Of a DNA stretch of 64,000 nt, positions 38,045 to 48,838 are shown piece by piece. The first letter of the stretch is position 1; the number at the start of each line of letters is the position of its first letter. The stretch is from Schizochytrium sp. CCTCC M209059 (Eukaryota; Sar; Bigyra; Thraustochytrida; Thraustochytriidae): the NCBI GenBank assembly GCA_000818945.1, contig KN805378.1, positions 267,523-331,522 of the forward strand, in the 5' to 3' direction. A program made the translations under genes and the position numbers. A model generated the notes under the pieces. That model saw only the letters and a program-made list of their open reading frames with translations. It made no database searches and had not been told where the DNA came from.

Positions 38045-39722
38045 TTTTTATCCAACGGCGTGAACGCCGCCCGCGAGAAACGACGCGGAGAACCACGAGG
38101 GACAGGGGAGAGGGAGAGTGAGAGCGTGAATGCTTGGTCGGCCTTGGGCTCGCTCGCCTCGCGCGCTTTGCTCGCTTGTGTTCGCAGGCCGCCGATGCTG
38201 TCGATGCCGCGGCTCGCGTCCGTCGTTCTCCGCGCCCGTGCGCGCGGGATCGACCGCGACCGTGCGCGCGCGGGGGGCGCAGACGCGCGCGCGAGGGGAG
38301 CGGGAAAGCGCGGCGCGGCGCGCGGGCAGGCAGTCGTCGTCCAGGCCGCCGCGGTCGCAGCGCGCGTCGGGGTCTCCTCGTTCGCCTTGCTCAGGCCCCG
38401 GCGCGCCAGCACAAACAGGCTCTGCGGTCGCAGCGTCTCCGAGCTCGGGCGAGGCCTCCTCCGCGTTCGCCGGGCCCGCGCGCTGCTCGCGAGGAGAAGA
38501 CGGCCCGCCGCGAGGTCTGAGGCGCGCGCGCTGCGCGAAGGCAGATGGAAAAACAGTTTGTCGGGCGGGTATGATAATGGTTGTGACGGTGACCGTGACG
38601 CCCCCTCGAGGGAAAAAAAAATGGACGATCGATCATCTTGGACACTGTTGGAGCAGCAGCAGACAGCTCAGCTCAACGTTGACTTTAGGAATGCAGAACG
38701 TGGAGATCGATCCATGATGCAGATTCGGCAGGAGCTCGCTAGGGCGTCGATGGGAGTGAGAGGCAACCGGAGGGGAGGCAAGCGCTTGCTTGATCATGAG
38801 GACCTGAGAAATGGCATAGTGGTTGGTAGAGAGTCATCTCGATGTAGTATCTCGCGGCATTATTGTTCTGCGGAAGGACTGGGATTGAGATGGAAGAAAA
38901 CCAACGAAACTGGACTCGATCAATACGAGTACCAGCAGCAACTAATGTCTTGTTGCTTGCAAGCTTTGCTTCAAGCAGAACAAAAAGAATGAGAATTGAG
39001 CAAGGTAACGTCCAAAGGCGGTGTAGAGAAACAAAGGGAAAGGAAGCTTGTGCGTTGATGCCAGAGCATTTGATCGATGCGTGCCAGGGAGATTCTAGTT
39101 CTGACTCGCTGACACATTTTCTTCTCATTAGTTCTTCCGTGTGATCCATGAGTCTTGCAGACTGCCTTAATCGCACGAAGAAGGAATAAAGTCCGGAAAC
39201 AAATCTTTTCATTCATTTGGCCTACGGCTCCCTCGTCGCACTGGAGTGAACAATGAGCACTCGATGTAGATACTAAGCGAAAACAAATACAAGCTTTGTG
39301 AAAAGCTGATTTATACTGCAACAAAACGATTCCGCTCTAATGAGACACTCACGCGCCAGTAAGTTTCGAGTCCTCATATCACCAGCCATTTTGAGCTCAA
39401 AGGTCCGTATCAAATATTTCCTTTCCACTCTTGTCACAAGGACACTCCGTGCAGTTTCACCTGCTAGCATTTAACAAACAATCGCAAGCTCGCTATACAT
39501 TCTATACGCGATCTTCTTTCTTTTGTCTGTGAGCAAAGAAGCGAGCTGCGAATTAAGCACTGCAAACGAGACGAATGTCTCGTCTGCAGCTTGTCATGAG
39601 TTCGCTCTGCAACTTCTTTTCGAGGAATCAGAGAACAATTCGTTTCATTTGTTACCGCAGATCTGGGGCCTAGGCTTGAACTGGAGGTAAGACTAGCGAA
39701 GCTGGGGTGGTGGGGGAGGTCG
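38045..39722. other. Intergenic region with a GC-rich half and an A/T-rich half
   Basis: 1.7 kb. 38045-38560 is very GC-rich and is probably the promoter and 5' UTR of the minus-strand Tudor-like gene. From 38600 the composition becomes ordinary; a weak frame at 38621-38992 lacks any recognisable domain. 39200-39720 holds nothing recognised. Confidence 0.4.
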
Positions 39723-40187
39723 TCAATGTCGGTAACGAGGCGCCCTGGTGCTGCTCAGAGCGAGAGCACCCAAAAACATCATCATGAAGGACTTATTATT
39801 TTTCGTTGGAGTGGCAACAGGAGGAGCACTTTCCACAGCACCTTCTTGTACCGCAGCTGGTTGAAGAGCTGGATTGGCTGTACCCGCGAAAAGATCTTGA
39901 CCAGGCAGCTCTCCCTTGGCCGCTCCGCGGGCCAAAAACCCTGACGAGACGCAGCAAGCAATGCAGCCGCAAAAACTCAAGGCGCCAATGATACTAAAAC
40001 AAATGGTCACGGCCAGCTTGGCTTTGTCCCAAGTACTTTGGAATTGACTGAAGACTTCAAGCTCAGTCGGCGCTGGCGTCGGGGCCGTCGTTGATGTCTG
40101 GAGAGATCTCAACGATGCTTGAGGCGAAGCACAGGCGCTCGCCATGACGGCGGCGGCGATGAAAAGCTGTAAGCTTACACGCTGCAT
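39723..40187 (-). CDS. Small secreted or single-pass membrane protein
   Basis: 154 residues from the ATG at 40187 (MQRVSLQLFIAAAVMASACASP). This start puts a signal peptide at residues 1-20, whereas the upstream ATG at 40319 would bury it, so I prefer 40187. A Thr/Pro-rich stretch follows (TSTTAPTPAPTE), then a Cys-containing membrane helix at about 56-82 (LAVTICFSIIGALSFCGCIACC), a Pro/Ala-rich tail and a short hydrophobic C-terminus (SFMMMFLGALAL). The layout suggests a type I membrane protein with a short O-glycosylatable ectodomain. No family was recognised and function is unknown. Confidence 0.6.
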   Translation of the reverse strand: MQRVSLQLFIAAAVMASACASPQASLRSLQTSTTAPTPAPTELEVFSQFQSTWDKAKLAVTICFSIIGALSFCGCIACCVSSGFLARGAAKGELPGQDLFAGTANPALQPAAVQEGAVESAPPVATPTKNNKSFMMMFLGALALSSTRAPRYRH

Positions 40188-40767
40188 GATGCTGCTCGAT
40201 CGTTGTTTTTGGCGTGCACACAACAGACAGGAGTTTGCGTTTTGCTTTTGCGGCCGGGTCTCCTTGCTGGTCTGAAAGAGGGATTCTACACACCTATACT
40301 GTTGAAGTTTTTCGTTCATTTGATAAAGTTACGGCTAAAGGAAGTGAAATATAACTTTCAGAAGTGTTTACCAGTTTGTGTGCGCAGTCACTCATGACAG
40401 ACAGAGCTACGCTCTTGTTTGCACAGCGCAGGCGCGTGCAGCTTGTGCACACCGCGGCCGGACACGCGAGCGCTACCCTTTCGCTTGCACTGCGTGTTTA
40501 GCGTGTGCACGCACGCACAACTCGGATACGCGAATACAACCATTTTAGCTCGTAAGACGGCTTATACATTCATTTTTATGATGCGTCATTGCGTTCCGCG
40601 AGCCAGCCAGACATTGGTTGGCTGCTGCGCGTGCGTCTCGAGGACTATACACTTCCCTCGCTCGGCCACGAGACCTTTTTGCCGCTCTCCGACTTCCGAC
40701 AGACAGTGACAGTAAAATATGGTCGATGTCAGAAGTGCGTTTTGGCACGATCTTATTGTCAGGGAGA

Positions 40768-40784
40768 GGGGGGGGGGGGGGGGG
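40768..40784. repeat. Homopolymer G run
   Basis: 17 consecutive G bases just upstream of the Cys-rich ORF. Confidence 0.9.
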
Positions 40785-40859
40785 TCGCGGTTTGGGCCTG
40801 TGTTGGGCATGAAAATTTTGACAAGTAATTTGAGTTTGAGCCCGTCTTGGACCTAAAAA

Positions 40860-41864
40860 TTGAACAGAAATGGGGCAAATCGCGGCGTCTTTTGCACGGT
40901 CGCGTCGCCGATCTGCCATTATGGTCTTTCGTTCATTCCGTCGGACTCGACTCGGACTCGGACTCAGCCAAGCCGAGCCGGGGGCACGAGCTATCATGGA
41001 CCGTTCAAGTGCGCATGCAAACTTTTAACGCAGGCCAACGAAACGGCTTGCTGGTGTAACAAGAGTGAGAAATCGTGCAGGCGCGATCGATACCCAAGTC
41101 GACCTTGTAGTAAATTTAACGAATCACGTACGTATCGAAAAATATGCCCGTGTACCTTATGCGGTCGGCGTCATCCAAGTGGACAAAGCTGTTCGTGCTG
41201 GTGTGAGACGAGCAAGGGGAAATGTACTCGAAAAAACAGCTGTCCATCGAGGCCGTGTGCAAGCTGCGGGGGCAGACATTCGCGCCCAAAGCGTTGCCAT
41301 TCTCGGGCTCAAATAAGTCATGTTGTGTCGCAGTCGGGAAGCAGAGAGGGGCCGAGCAACTCACAAGACGACAATGAGACGGTTCCAATGAACAAGTCGG
41401 TCAACTTGCAAGCTCAATATGAGACGGCTCCAATGGACAATTCCACAGAGATTTGGAATCGAATTTTCATCGCCGATGAATCGCCTGAGGAGCGTCGCAA
41501 CTGGATCCAGCCGCCATCCGATGAACTCGTTGCAGATTGCGTAAACAAGTACCGTTCAGACACTCTTGATCCAAACAATCACCATTGCCATGCAGGTGGT
41601 GTCTGTGGTGTTCTTTACAGTCGTGATGGCATCGAAGAACTTATCGACCCGAACATTCCAGTGTTCCATCCGATCAAGTTTGGTCCTGACGGGTGCGCTG
41701 AGGGAGCAAAACCCTCACTAGATTCGCGTCTGGAAGAAGTGGTAGAATGTAACGCACGTGTCTCTCTCTGCTACTCGGAGTACTTGCGAATGATTTTGGT
41801 TCTGCCTGCATTCGGTCTGCAACTTGTTGTCGAGTTCCGACTGCTGGGCTCCAGTGAGAACTAG
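40860..41864 (+). CDS. Cys-rich zinc-knuckle-like ORF, partial or degenerate
   Basis: The frame is open for 334 codons but begins on TTG just after an in-frame TAA at 40854; the first in-frame ATG is only near 41388. The Cys-rich part therefore needs an upstream exon or has lost its start. That part (about residues 50-150) has repeated Cys/His patterns: CACKLLT, CWCNKSEKSC, PSRPC, CPCTLCGRRHPSG, CSCWC, PSRPCASCGGRHSR. This spacing suggests several zinc knuckles. The second half has mixed composition (CVNKYRSDTLDPNNHHCHAGG, FHPIKFGPDG). I suspect a remnant of a mobile-element protein such as a Helitron replicase N-terminus, but this is a guess. It sits directly next to the repeat-rich accessory zone. 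Confidence 0.4.
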   Translation: MNRNGANRGVFCTVASPICHYGLSFIPSDSTRTRTQPSRAGGTSYHGPFKCACKLLTQANETACWCNKSEKSCRRDRYPSRPCSKFNESRTYRKICPCTLCGRRHPSGQSCSCWCETSKGKCTRKNSCPSRPCASCGGRHSRPKRCHSRAQISHVVSQSGSREGPSNSQDDNETVPMNKSVNLQAQYETAPMDNSTEIWNRIFIADESPEERRNWIQPPSDELVADCVNKYRSDTLDPNNHHCHAGGVCGVLYSRDGIEELIDPNIPVFHPIKFGPDGCAEGAKPSLDSRLEEVVECNARVSLCYSEYLRMILVLPAFGLQLVVEFRLLGSSEN

Positions 41865-42224
41865 GTCGGTGACATAGTTCATCTTTATTAGATGCGTTTA
41901 GAGCTATGCTATGTGTAATCTTGACGCAGACTTGTTGTCGCTTCCAAGATTAATTTTCTAAGGGCGCGGACTTGTTGTCGCTTCCCATTGCCCAAAGAAT
42001 ACTTTCCGTTGTGTCAGAATCTTAACGAGTATTTTGTCGTTGATCCTGTGCGAAGCTGGTCGCTCTCGTCTAGGCTAACTCTTGGTCGATGTACTAACGC
42101 GTTGATACTCTAAGAAGAGCTTTCCTCCCGGCGCTAGATCGCTGAGACTACCCATTTCATCTTTGTGGTCAAACCGAGGGAAAGAACTTGGAAAAGGAAA
42201 TGTGCAAAGGTCGACTCTGAGGTG
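41865..42224. other. Intergenic region with short direct repeat
   Basis: 360 bp. GACTTGTTGTCGCTTCC occurs twice (about 41928 and 41968, 40 bp apart). No gene is seen. Confidence 0.5.
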
Positions 42225-43634
42225 CTAGCACATGAGCACATTTTTATGACGCCTCCAGCGCTTTGGGATTTCCTTGCTCGCTCTCACATGCTCTTGAAAC
42301 GCTCGCACCCGTTTCTTGAAGATCGCAACGAGCTCATGAAACTCAGGCCCAAGCTTGCCAACAAATGACTCGAATTTACTCTTTGCATGCTCGTACACAC
42401 CGTTCATGTTTTTCGTGAGTCGCTTAATCTTCTCCAGAGCCCAGGCGTGCTCGCCCACAAGATCGCGGGGAGAAATTTTGGCCTCTCCTTGATCCTTGCA
42501 CTTTTCGTAGATCATCGTGTCGATAGACCAACCGAATCGCAGCGCCAAGAGCACAAGAAACTCGTCAAGATGCTCTGTGGTGGTGTACAGCGCGTACGAG
42601 TCTGTCAGCTGTTGCATGGCAATGGAGGGATCTCTCGAAGAAGGTCGCGTGATCGAGGAGCACGACTCGTCGCATTTCAATTCCGTACGCGACTCGCTGT
42701 CCAGCCGCGTGAGGAATCGACTCAACGTGGTCTTGTGGCGCACCGCGTCGTCGTGACACACAAACTTCATTTCTCGCAGCAAAGGTGGTTTGTCCCCAAC
42801 TGCTTCTGAGTAGTTGCATGCCCTCTGCGGGTACCTCATAAAGTACTTGCGATTGAACATCCAAGTCGACATGCTGACATAGTGGCTCACGGGCTCGCGG
42901 AAAAGTGTGACGAGAGCGGTCCCGGGAAAAATTCTGTCGATGGCATCCGTGTTTTTGCTGTGCTGAAAGAAAATCTCCTTGTGGTAGACGCGTTTGCACG
43001 AATTGAGATTGTCGCACTCGTTCAAATTGTAATGTACGGAAGCATTTTTAAGCGCCAAGGCAACGCTTGTGCCACCCACTTTGTGCAGTTTCAAGAAGTA
43101 CAGACTCGGTGGTTTCTCGGTTTGCTTAAATATGGAAAATTCCGGGTCCTTGACACTAAAGAGTGCCTTGAGGCTGGCCTCGCGGAGGCGACCCTCTTCT
43201 TCGTTCGAAAACAGGGGAGGAGGTTTCAAATTTGCATTGGTACCTTGGCCCTCGTCCTTGAGAAGCTCACCGAAGTTATTCAAGAGGCCTCCATCATCGA
43301 TTTCCTCCTGCTCGAGCGACATGGTCTCCAGTTCGTCGTTTGTGACGAGAAAGTTGAAGGGACCATCCTTGAGTCGCAGCCTCAATTGCTCTGCTATTCC
43401 GAGTCGAGGCCTGCCTTGCTCTACGTTGATCTGTGCGTAGAATTCAGTATCGATGCTCCTGAGGTGCTCATTCGGCTCCGCTTTCTCGATCAGGATGTTG
43501 CACAGGATATAGATACCAAGCGTGATGACGACGGATATGTGCATACTCCATTTCACGTTCGCCAGCGCGAGCAAGCTGCCATTTCCGCTGCGTGTTCGGC
43601 GCCGCCTGGAAGTTGAACTCTTGTCGCCCTTCAT
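42225..43634 (-). CDS. Type II membrane sulfotransferase, Golgi-type
   Basis: 469 residues from the ATG at 43634; the frame opens further upstream only on TTG. A basic N-terminus (TSRRRRTRSG) is followed by one membrane helix at about 33-52 (ISVVITLGIYILCNILI) and a long luminal part, the usual layout of Golgi carbohydrate sulfotransferases. The PAPS 5'-phosphosulfate loop is LHKVGGTSVAL (~183-193), and a 3'-phosphate motif LFREPVSHYVSM follows at ~243. It should transfer sulfate from PAPS to a glycan or glycolipid; galactose-3-O-sulfotransferase-type enzymes share the KxGGTS loop, but the acceptor cannot be read. Thraustochytrids make sulfated wall and extracellular polysaccharides, which is a plausible pathway. 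Confidence 0.82.
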   Translation of the reverse strand: MKGDKSSTSRRRRTRSGNGSLLALANVKWSMHISVVITLGIYILCNILIEKAEPNEHLRSIDTEFYAQINVEQGRPRLGIAEQLRLRLKDGPFNFLVTNDELETMSLEQEEIDDGGLLNNFGELLKDEGQGTNANLKPPPLFSNEEEGRLREASLKALFSVKDPEFSIFKQTEKPPSLYFLKLHKVGGTSVALALKNASVHYNLNECDNLNSCKRVYHKEIFFQHSKNTDAIDRIFPGTALVTLFREPVSHYVSMSTWMFNRKYFMRYPQRACNYSEAVGDKPPLLREMKFVCHDDAVRHKTTLSRFLTRLDSESRTELKCDESCSSITRPSSRDPSIAMQQLTDSYALYTTTEHLDEFLVLLALRFGWSIDTMIYEKCKDQGEAKISPRDLVGEHAWALEKIKRLTKNMNGVYEHAKSKFESFVGKLGPEFHELVAIFKKRVRAFQEHVRASKEIPKRWRRHKNVLMC

Positions 43635-43953
43635 TCTGGGCACCTGAAGAGAATGTAGGAAAAGGCTTTGGATGCCAGCCTTCGAGCCCTCTTTATCGTT
43701 CGCGCCACGCGTTACCAACGACTCCCTGCCTGGACGTGTGTCTGCCTGTCGAGTTGGCGTCTGGTAGTCTGGACGACTGGACGTTTGTGGACCAGTCCAC
43801 AGTGCTCACGCTAATGTCTCAGGCGGTCTTGTCGCTTGCTATACGTGCTGCGCCACAACATCAACGCCGGTGGCGGAGCCACGGCGCCGCAGAGAGAGAA
43901 GAGGTTCTCTGCAGAATTTCGCGCCCGCTCGTTTCGCTGCCAGCGTTGCGTGT

Positions 43954-45197
<1,244 letters not shown>

Positions 45198-46002
45198 TGC
45201 TTGCTTTTGCATTTAGTGCTCAACGAATGGATTTCCTTTGGGGGTTGGAGGGCTGGAGCGAAGTGAGTCGAATTGATGTCAATCGTGCCTGACCACGACG
45301 AGACCATGACTTTGAGGAAACCAAGTGAGCATTGAAAATTTTAGCAAAAACGTTGTACGACCCAATTTCGTCAGTCGGGACATCTGCCAGCCGATCGACT
45401 AACGGTATTTTCTTCGAAACGAAACGGGACCTCCTCCCTACAGTCAAAGGTGTAAAGAGGCGTTTGAATGGCGTCGGTTACGGACTTACGCCACCTATAA
45501 TGATTTTTGAACAGAAAAGATTTCCGAAATTGCCGTTAAATTATTTCGTTTATTTTTTCTATCCTTCAAGTGTTCATGTTTTATTGCCCCCCCGTGGCGC
45601 AAGGGTTCATGTTTTGTTGGCCCCGTCGCGAGACAATCTTTTTCACTTTACAAAGGGAAGAAAGGAAGGGAAGGAAGTGAGAGGGACATCGAGGAGTTTT
45701 GGGGGAACCAACCCTATGGGCCGCCATGTGACCCTTGACTGCGACGAAGGCAGCACGTCAATATTCGGCAGGTGCAAGTGAGACACGCAATACGCGCGAG
45801 GTGGAGAGTGCAACGGAAGGGGCCTCTCTTAGCACAGCGAAAGTTGTTATCTGCCAAACGAAGAAGTTAAGGAAGAAAAATAATCACCGCTCCAGTCATC
45901 CTCGCAAGCGTCCACCATGCCGCAACGCACAAGCATAGCCGAAGGCGGTTAGGGCTAGGGTTCAAAGGGCCTTGCCTGACAGACATGACCACGCAGCAAT
46001 CC
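45198..46002. repeat. Tandem segmental duplication, copy 2
   Basis: About 805 bp, highly similar to copy 1. It starts with only two CTTG-type units before TTTTGCATTTAG. Compared with copy 1 it has a 90-bp extra segment at 45400-45489 and about 50 extra bases near 45590-45640 (CCCGTGGCGCAAGG region). It ends GCAGCAATCC like copy 1. Confidence 0.9.
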
Positions 46003-46537
46003 AATTGCTTGACTACATCTTTCAAAGCTAGGCCTGCAATAATTTCGCAAGGACTCTCAGACAGTCAGTCCTTCCCATATCAACAACACTGATCACGAAC
46101 ACACGCTCGCTCGCTCTCGCACTCACACGAGCCCAGTTCCTAGTGCGTGTTTGCTTCACTGTCAGCTGCAACGTTGTGCATTTTCGGGCGATCAGCGCAA
46201 TGTTTTAAGCCAAACACGCATACACAGCGCGCTGTGCTGCACTGCGCAAGCAAAGTGAATATGCCCGTCCACCGTAGTCTAGCCACGGGTGGTGAAGCTC
46301 GACACGCACGCCACGAGCAACAAGCTCGCGATGGATCGTTTGACACTTGCACGCTGGCCCGCAGTCCGTGAGCTTGGCTCGGGGAAGGAAAGCAAAAATG
46401 ATGCGGATTTCTTCCTAGCTGCAGCATAGGTATGCTACCTGCCTCGCCGCTTCTCTCGCACTCGAAGGCCAACGAAAATCACATGGTTGGGCCATAAAAG
46501 CGAAAGAAGAAGGAGAAGAAGAAAGTCTTGTCGTCTG

Positions 46538-47092
46538 CAGTGAAGTTTTTTGATATCGGAGAAGCTTCTCGACTACTCGCTCGATATTTACAACATCTAT
46601 AATCGGATCAAACTCCATCTCGAGGGTGCGAAGAAGCCCGAGATCTATTCTCTTTCCATTTTTCTCCAAAAGAATTTCCGGAATTACCTTTTTGATCACA
46701 TGGTCGTTCAAGTTCTACTTCATTACCGGTGAGCTGTATCACTTGTGACCAAGACGGATCTGAGCACCTCGTCTTCACCCCGCGACGACAAATTCCAGGA
46801 ATGAGACGCTCTACATGTTTAACGAGCGAAGCGCCAAGGTGGTTGAGATAACCTCGTCGTGGAACTGCAGGTTTGCCATGGACCTTGACCAGAACGGAGG
46901 TCTGAGCGTGCTAGTGGGTGCGCGTTTTTAGGCGACAGCGGAAGAGTTTCTTGACCGCGATGTTAAAGAAAGTAGTGCAGTTTCGGTATGAACGATGCAC
47001 TTTACGTAAGAACGGAAACACTCATGCCATCGTCGATCCGCACGAGGTTTTCTTTTCCTCTAGCGTTCTGGCGCGGGGGCGTCCGAAATTAG
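46538..47092 (+). pseudogene. Probable scramblase-like multi-exon gene fragment
   Basis: Four candidate exons join in frame: about 46538-46728, 46799-46913, 46981-47005 and 47064-47092, with introns of 70, 67 and 58 bp (donors GTGAGC, GTGGGT, GTAAGA; acceptors CCAG, GCAG, TCTAG after a pyrimidine tract). Exon 1 codons are strongly coding-like (LEGAKKPEIYSLSIFLQ). The joined middle reads NETLYMFNERSAKVVEITSS, then CRFAMDLDQNGGLSVLFRYE. This follows the phospholipid-scramblase pattern of a LY..E segment, then R-F-M..D-x-x-G and R-P-C. No in-frame ATG is seen before the TGA at 46538, and the product stops well before a complete scramblase domain. It may be a 5'- and 3'-truncated pseudogene or a gene with unseen exons. 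Splicing is my inference. Confidence 0.35.
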
Positions 47093-47344
47093 CGCCTCTT
47101 TGCGGCAGGAAGTCTTGCTCATTTTCGTTTCAGGAGTCGCTTGTTGCGTTCGATGCACATTGATCAAATTCATTTGTTGAGGTGACCCTCGCGCAAGCGC
47201 GAGCAAGAAGAACAAAAACAACAGGAGAAACACATTATTCCATTATTCGGGAGTTGGCGCTGCAAATTTTGAACGAGAATTCCGCACACGCTTAAAAGAA
47301 GACTTGCTGGGGTACTGGCTGGTCGTGGCTGTGGCGGGCAGTGG

Positions 47345-48838
47345 TTACGCATTGGCCTTGGCTTTTCTCGCTTGTATCTCCTGCATCTCGCGCTGCGAGG
47401 GTGGCGGGGGCGGCGTGCTCGGGATGCGCGGCTTTACGCTACCGCCTGATGGACTGGTGTTGGTGGGGCCTTGTGGATTCATGGCGGAAAAGTATGATCC
47501 CGGCGCGTTGGCAGGGAGCGCAGAAGCGCGGCGGCGGGGCAAGCATGGAAAAAAGACAAAAAAGGAGAGTAGAGCAGCGAAAGGTGGGAAATGTGCAGCT
47601 GGCGGAAGCGAAATTTTCTCCATGGGTGCAGAGGGCAGAGGTGCACGAGGCGAAGGAGAAGAAAAAGCTGCAGGAGCCACCGGGGCAGCAAGTGTGGCGT
47701 TGCAGATGGCAAAGATGGATGTTTCTTGAAGCGAGGCCACAAGAGCGATCCCAGAGGAGCCGAGCACGAGAGCAGCCCCGAATCCAGGGCTTTCACTTTC
47801 AAGAGTTGCTTGCAAGGTCCATGCTGGTCGTGGCGTGAAAGACTCTCGCTCATAGACGAAGACTTTGCGACTTTGAGGGGCACTTACAAGAGCCTTGCCT
47901 TGCACAGAAAGCGAGACGGCGCGCCCGAACTCTCGACCTATTCCGTTTGGTGGTCTGAGAATTGCTTCGAGAGACCAGGATTCTTGAAACTCTGCAAAAA
48001 CTTGGGCTTGGCTCGCCGAATGATGACCTACCAAGAGCTTGTTGGCGGCGCCAAAGGAAATAGAAGACCCGAAGGAGATGGAAGGTGAAAGAGGATCCCG
48101 TATTGGGCGTTGGTGTGCGTCCCAAGCCATGGGCTCAAGTTTCTGCTCGATCTTCCAGGTTTCCTGACTCGTTTTGCGATAGACGAAGACGGCCGCCGCT
48201 GCTTCCGGTCCGGTGCTCTTGAGACTCATGTCTTCATTGAAGATACCCGGCGCGGCCACAGCAGCAACCTGGCTGCGGATATCTACCGCGGTTCCAAAGT
48301 CCTCTACGCCGGGAGGCGCATTCAATATGGCCTCTGCGACCCAACTCTTGTGTTTTTGACGGTAAATGACGGCAAAACTTTGCTCATTGCGATACGATGG
48401 GCTGCCGACGATGAGAAGGTCTCCGGAGATCGCCACGGATGCGCCAAAGCGAGAGCCCGCAAAGCCTTGCGGGGCTTTGAGGGTCTGGTGCAAGGTACTG
48501 TTCGCAAAAACGTGCACCGAGGCGCTCTCGGGCTGGCCGGCGAGCAACCACTTGCCATCAACAGCGACGACTGTTCCTCTGACAGGATCTGACGTATGAT
48601 ACGCCGAGAGGTTGAGGTCATGAGTCGTGGTTGTGGCCAGCTCGCTGGAACTGCCGCTCGTCGACTTGATGAGCGCGAGGTTAACGCCGTCGGTCGCAAC
48701 GTCTTGTGCCACAATAGGGGCGCTATGGAGCAAGAGGGGCGCGGCGCTGCAGTTCTCTGCACGGGCGCACCTGACGAGCAGGGAGGCGGCGACGAAGACT
48801 GCGGTGAGCCAAGGGCGGCGAGACGCGTCGCGGACCAT
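47345..48838 (-). CDS. FG-GAP repeat single-pass membrane protein
   Basis: 497 residues from the ATG at 48838; upstream the frame opens only on TTG. The N-terminus is a signal peptide (WLTAVFVAASLLVRCARA, cut near 27). Residues about 60-400 have repeating integrin-alpha-type FG-GAP elements: FGASVAISGDLLIVGSP, FGTAVDIRSQVAAVAAP, FGSSISFGAANKLLVGH, FGRAVSLSVQGKALVSAP and FGAALVLGSSGIALVAS, about 60 residues apart. This would give a seven-bladed propeller or part of one. A membrane helix at about 425-443 (FAALLSFFVFFPCLP) and a ~55-residue Pro-rich cytoplasmic tail with poly-Pro (STPPPPPSQ) follow. Inferred role: surface adhesion or recognition receptor. The ligand is unknown. Confidence 0.8.
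   Translation of the reverse strand: MVRDASRRPWLTAVFVAASLLVRCARAENCSAAPLLLHSAPIVAQDVATDGVNLALIKSTSGSSSELATTTTHDLNLSAYHTSDPVRGTVVAVDGKWLLAGQPESASVHVFANSTLHQTLKAPQGFAGSRFGASVAISGDLLIVGSPSYRNEQSFAVIYRQKHKSWVAEAILNAPPGVEDFGTAVDIRSQVAAVAAPGIFNEDMSLKSTGPEAAAAVFVYRKTSQETWKIEQKLEPMAWDAHQRPIRDPLSPSISFGSSISFGAANKLLVGHHSASQAQVFAEFQESWSLEAILRPPNGIGREFGRAVSLSVQGKALVSAPQSRKVFVYERESFTPRPAWTLQATLESESPGFGAALVLGSSGIALVASLQETSIFAICNATLAAPVAPAAFSSPSPRAPLPSAPMEKISLPPAAHFPPFAALLSFFVFFPCLPRRRASALPANAPGSYFSAMNPQGPTNTSPSGGSVKPRIPSTPPPPPSQREMQEIQARKAKANA

Noticed and set aside
38060..38992. 310-aa plus-strand frame
   Set aside because: Starts on GTG inside the 5' region of the divergent gene, and its first half is GC-rich noise. 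The ATG at 38621 gives a 123-residue frame with poor codon bias and no domain, so a gene is not supported.
45940..45965. TTAGGG-like sequence suggesting a telomere remnant
   Set aside because: Only one TTAGGG followed by CTAGGG; it is part of the duplicated unit, not an array.
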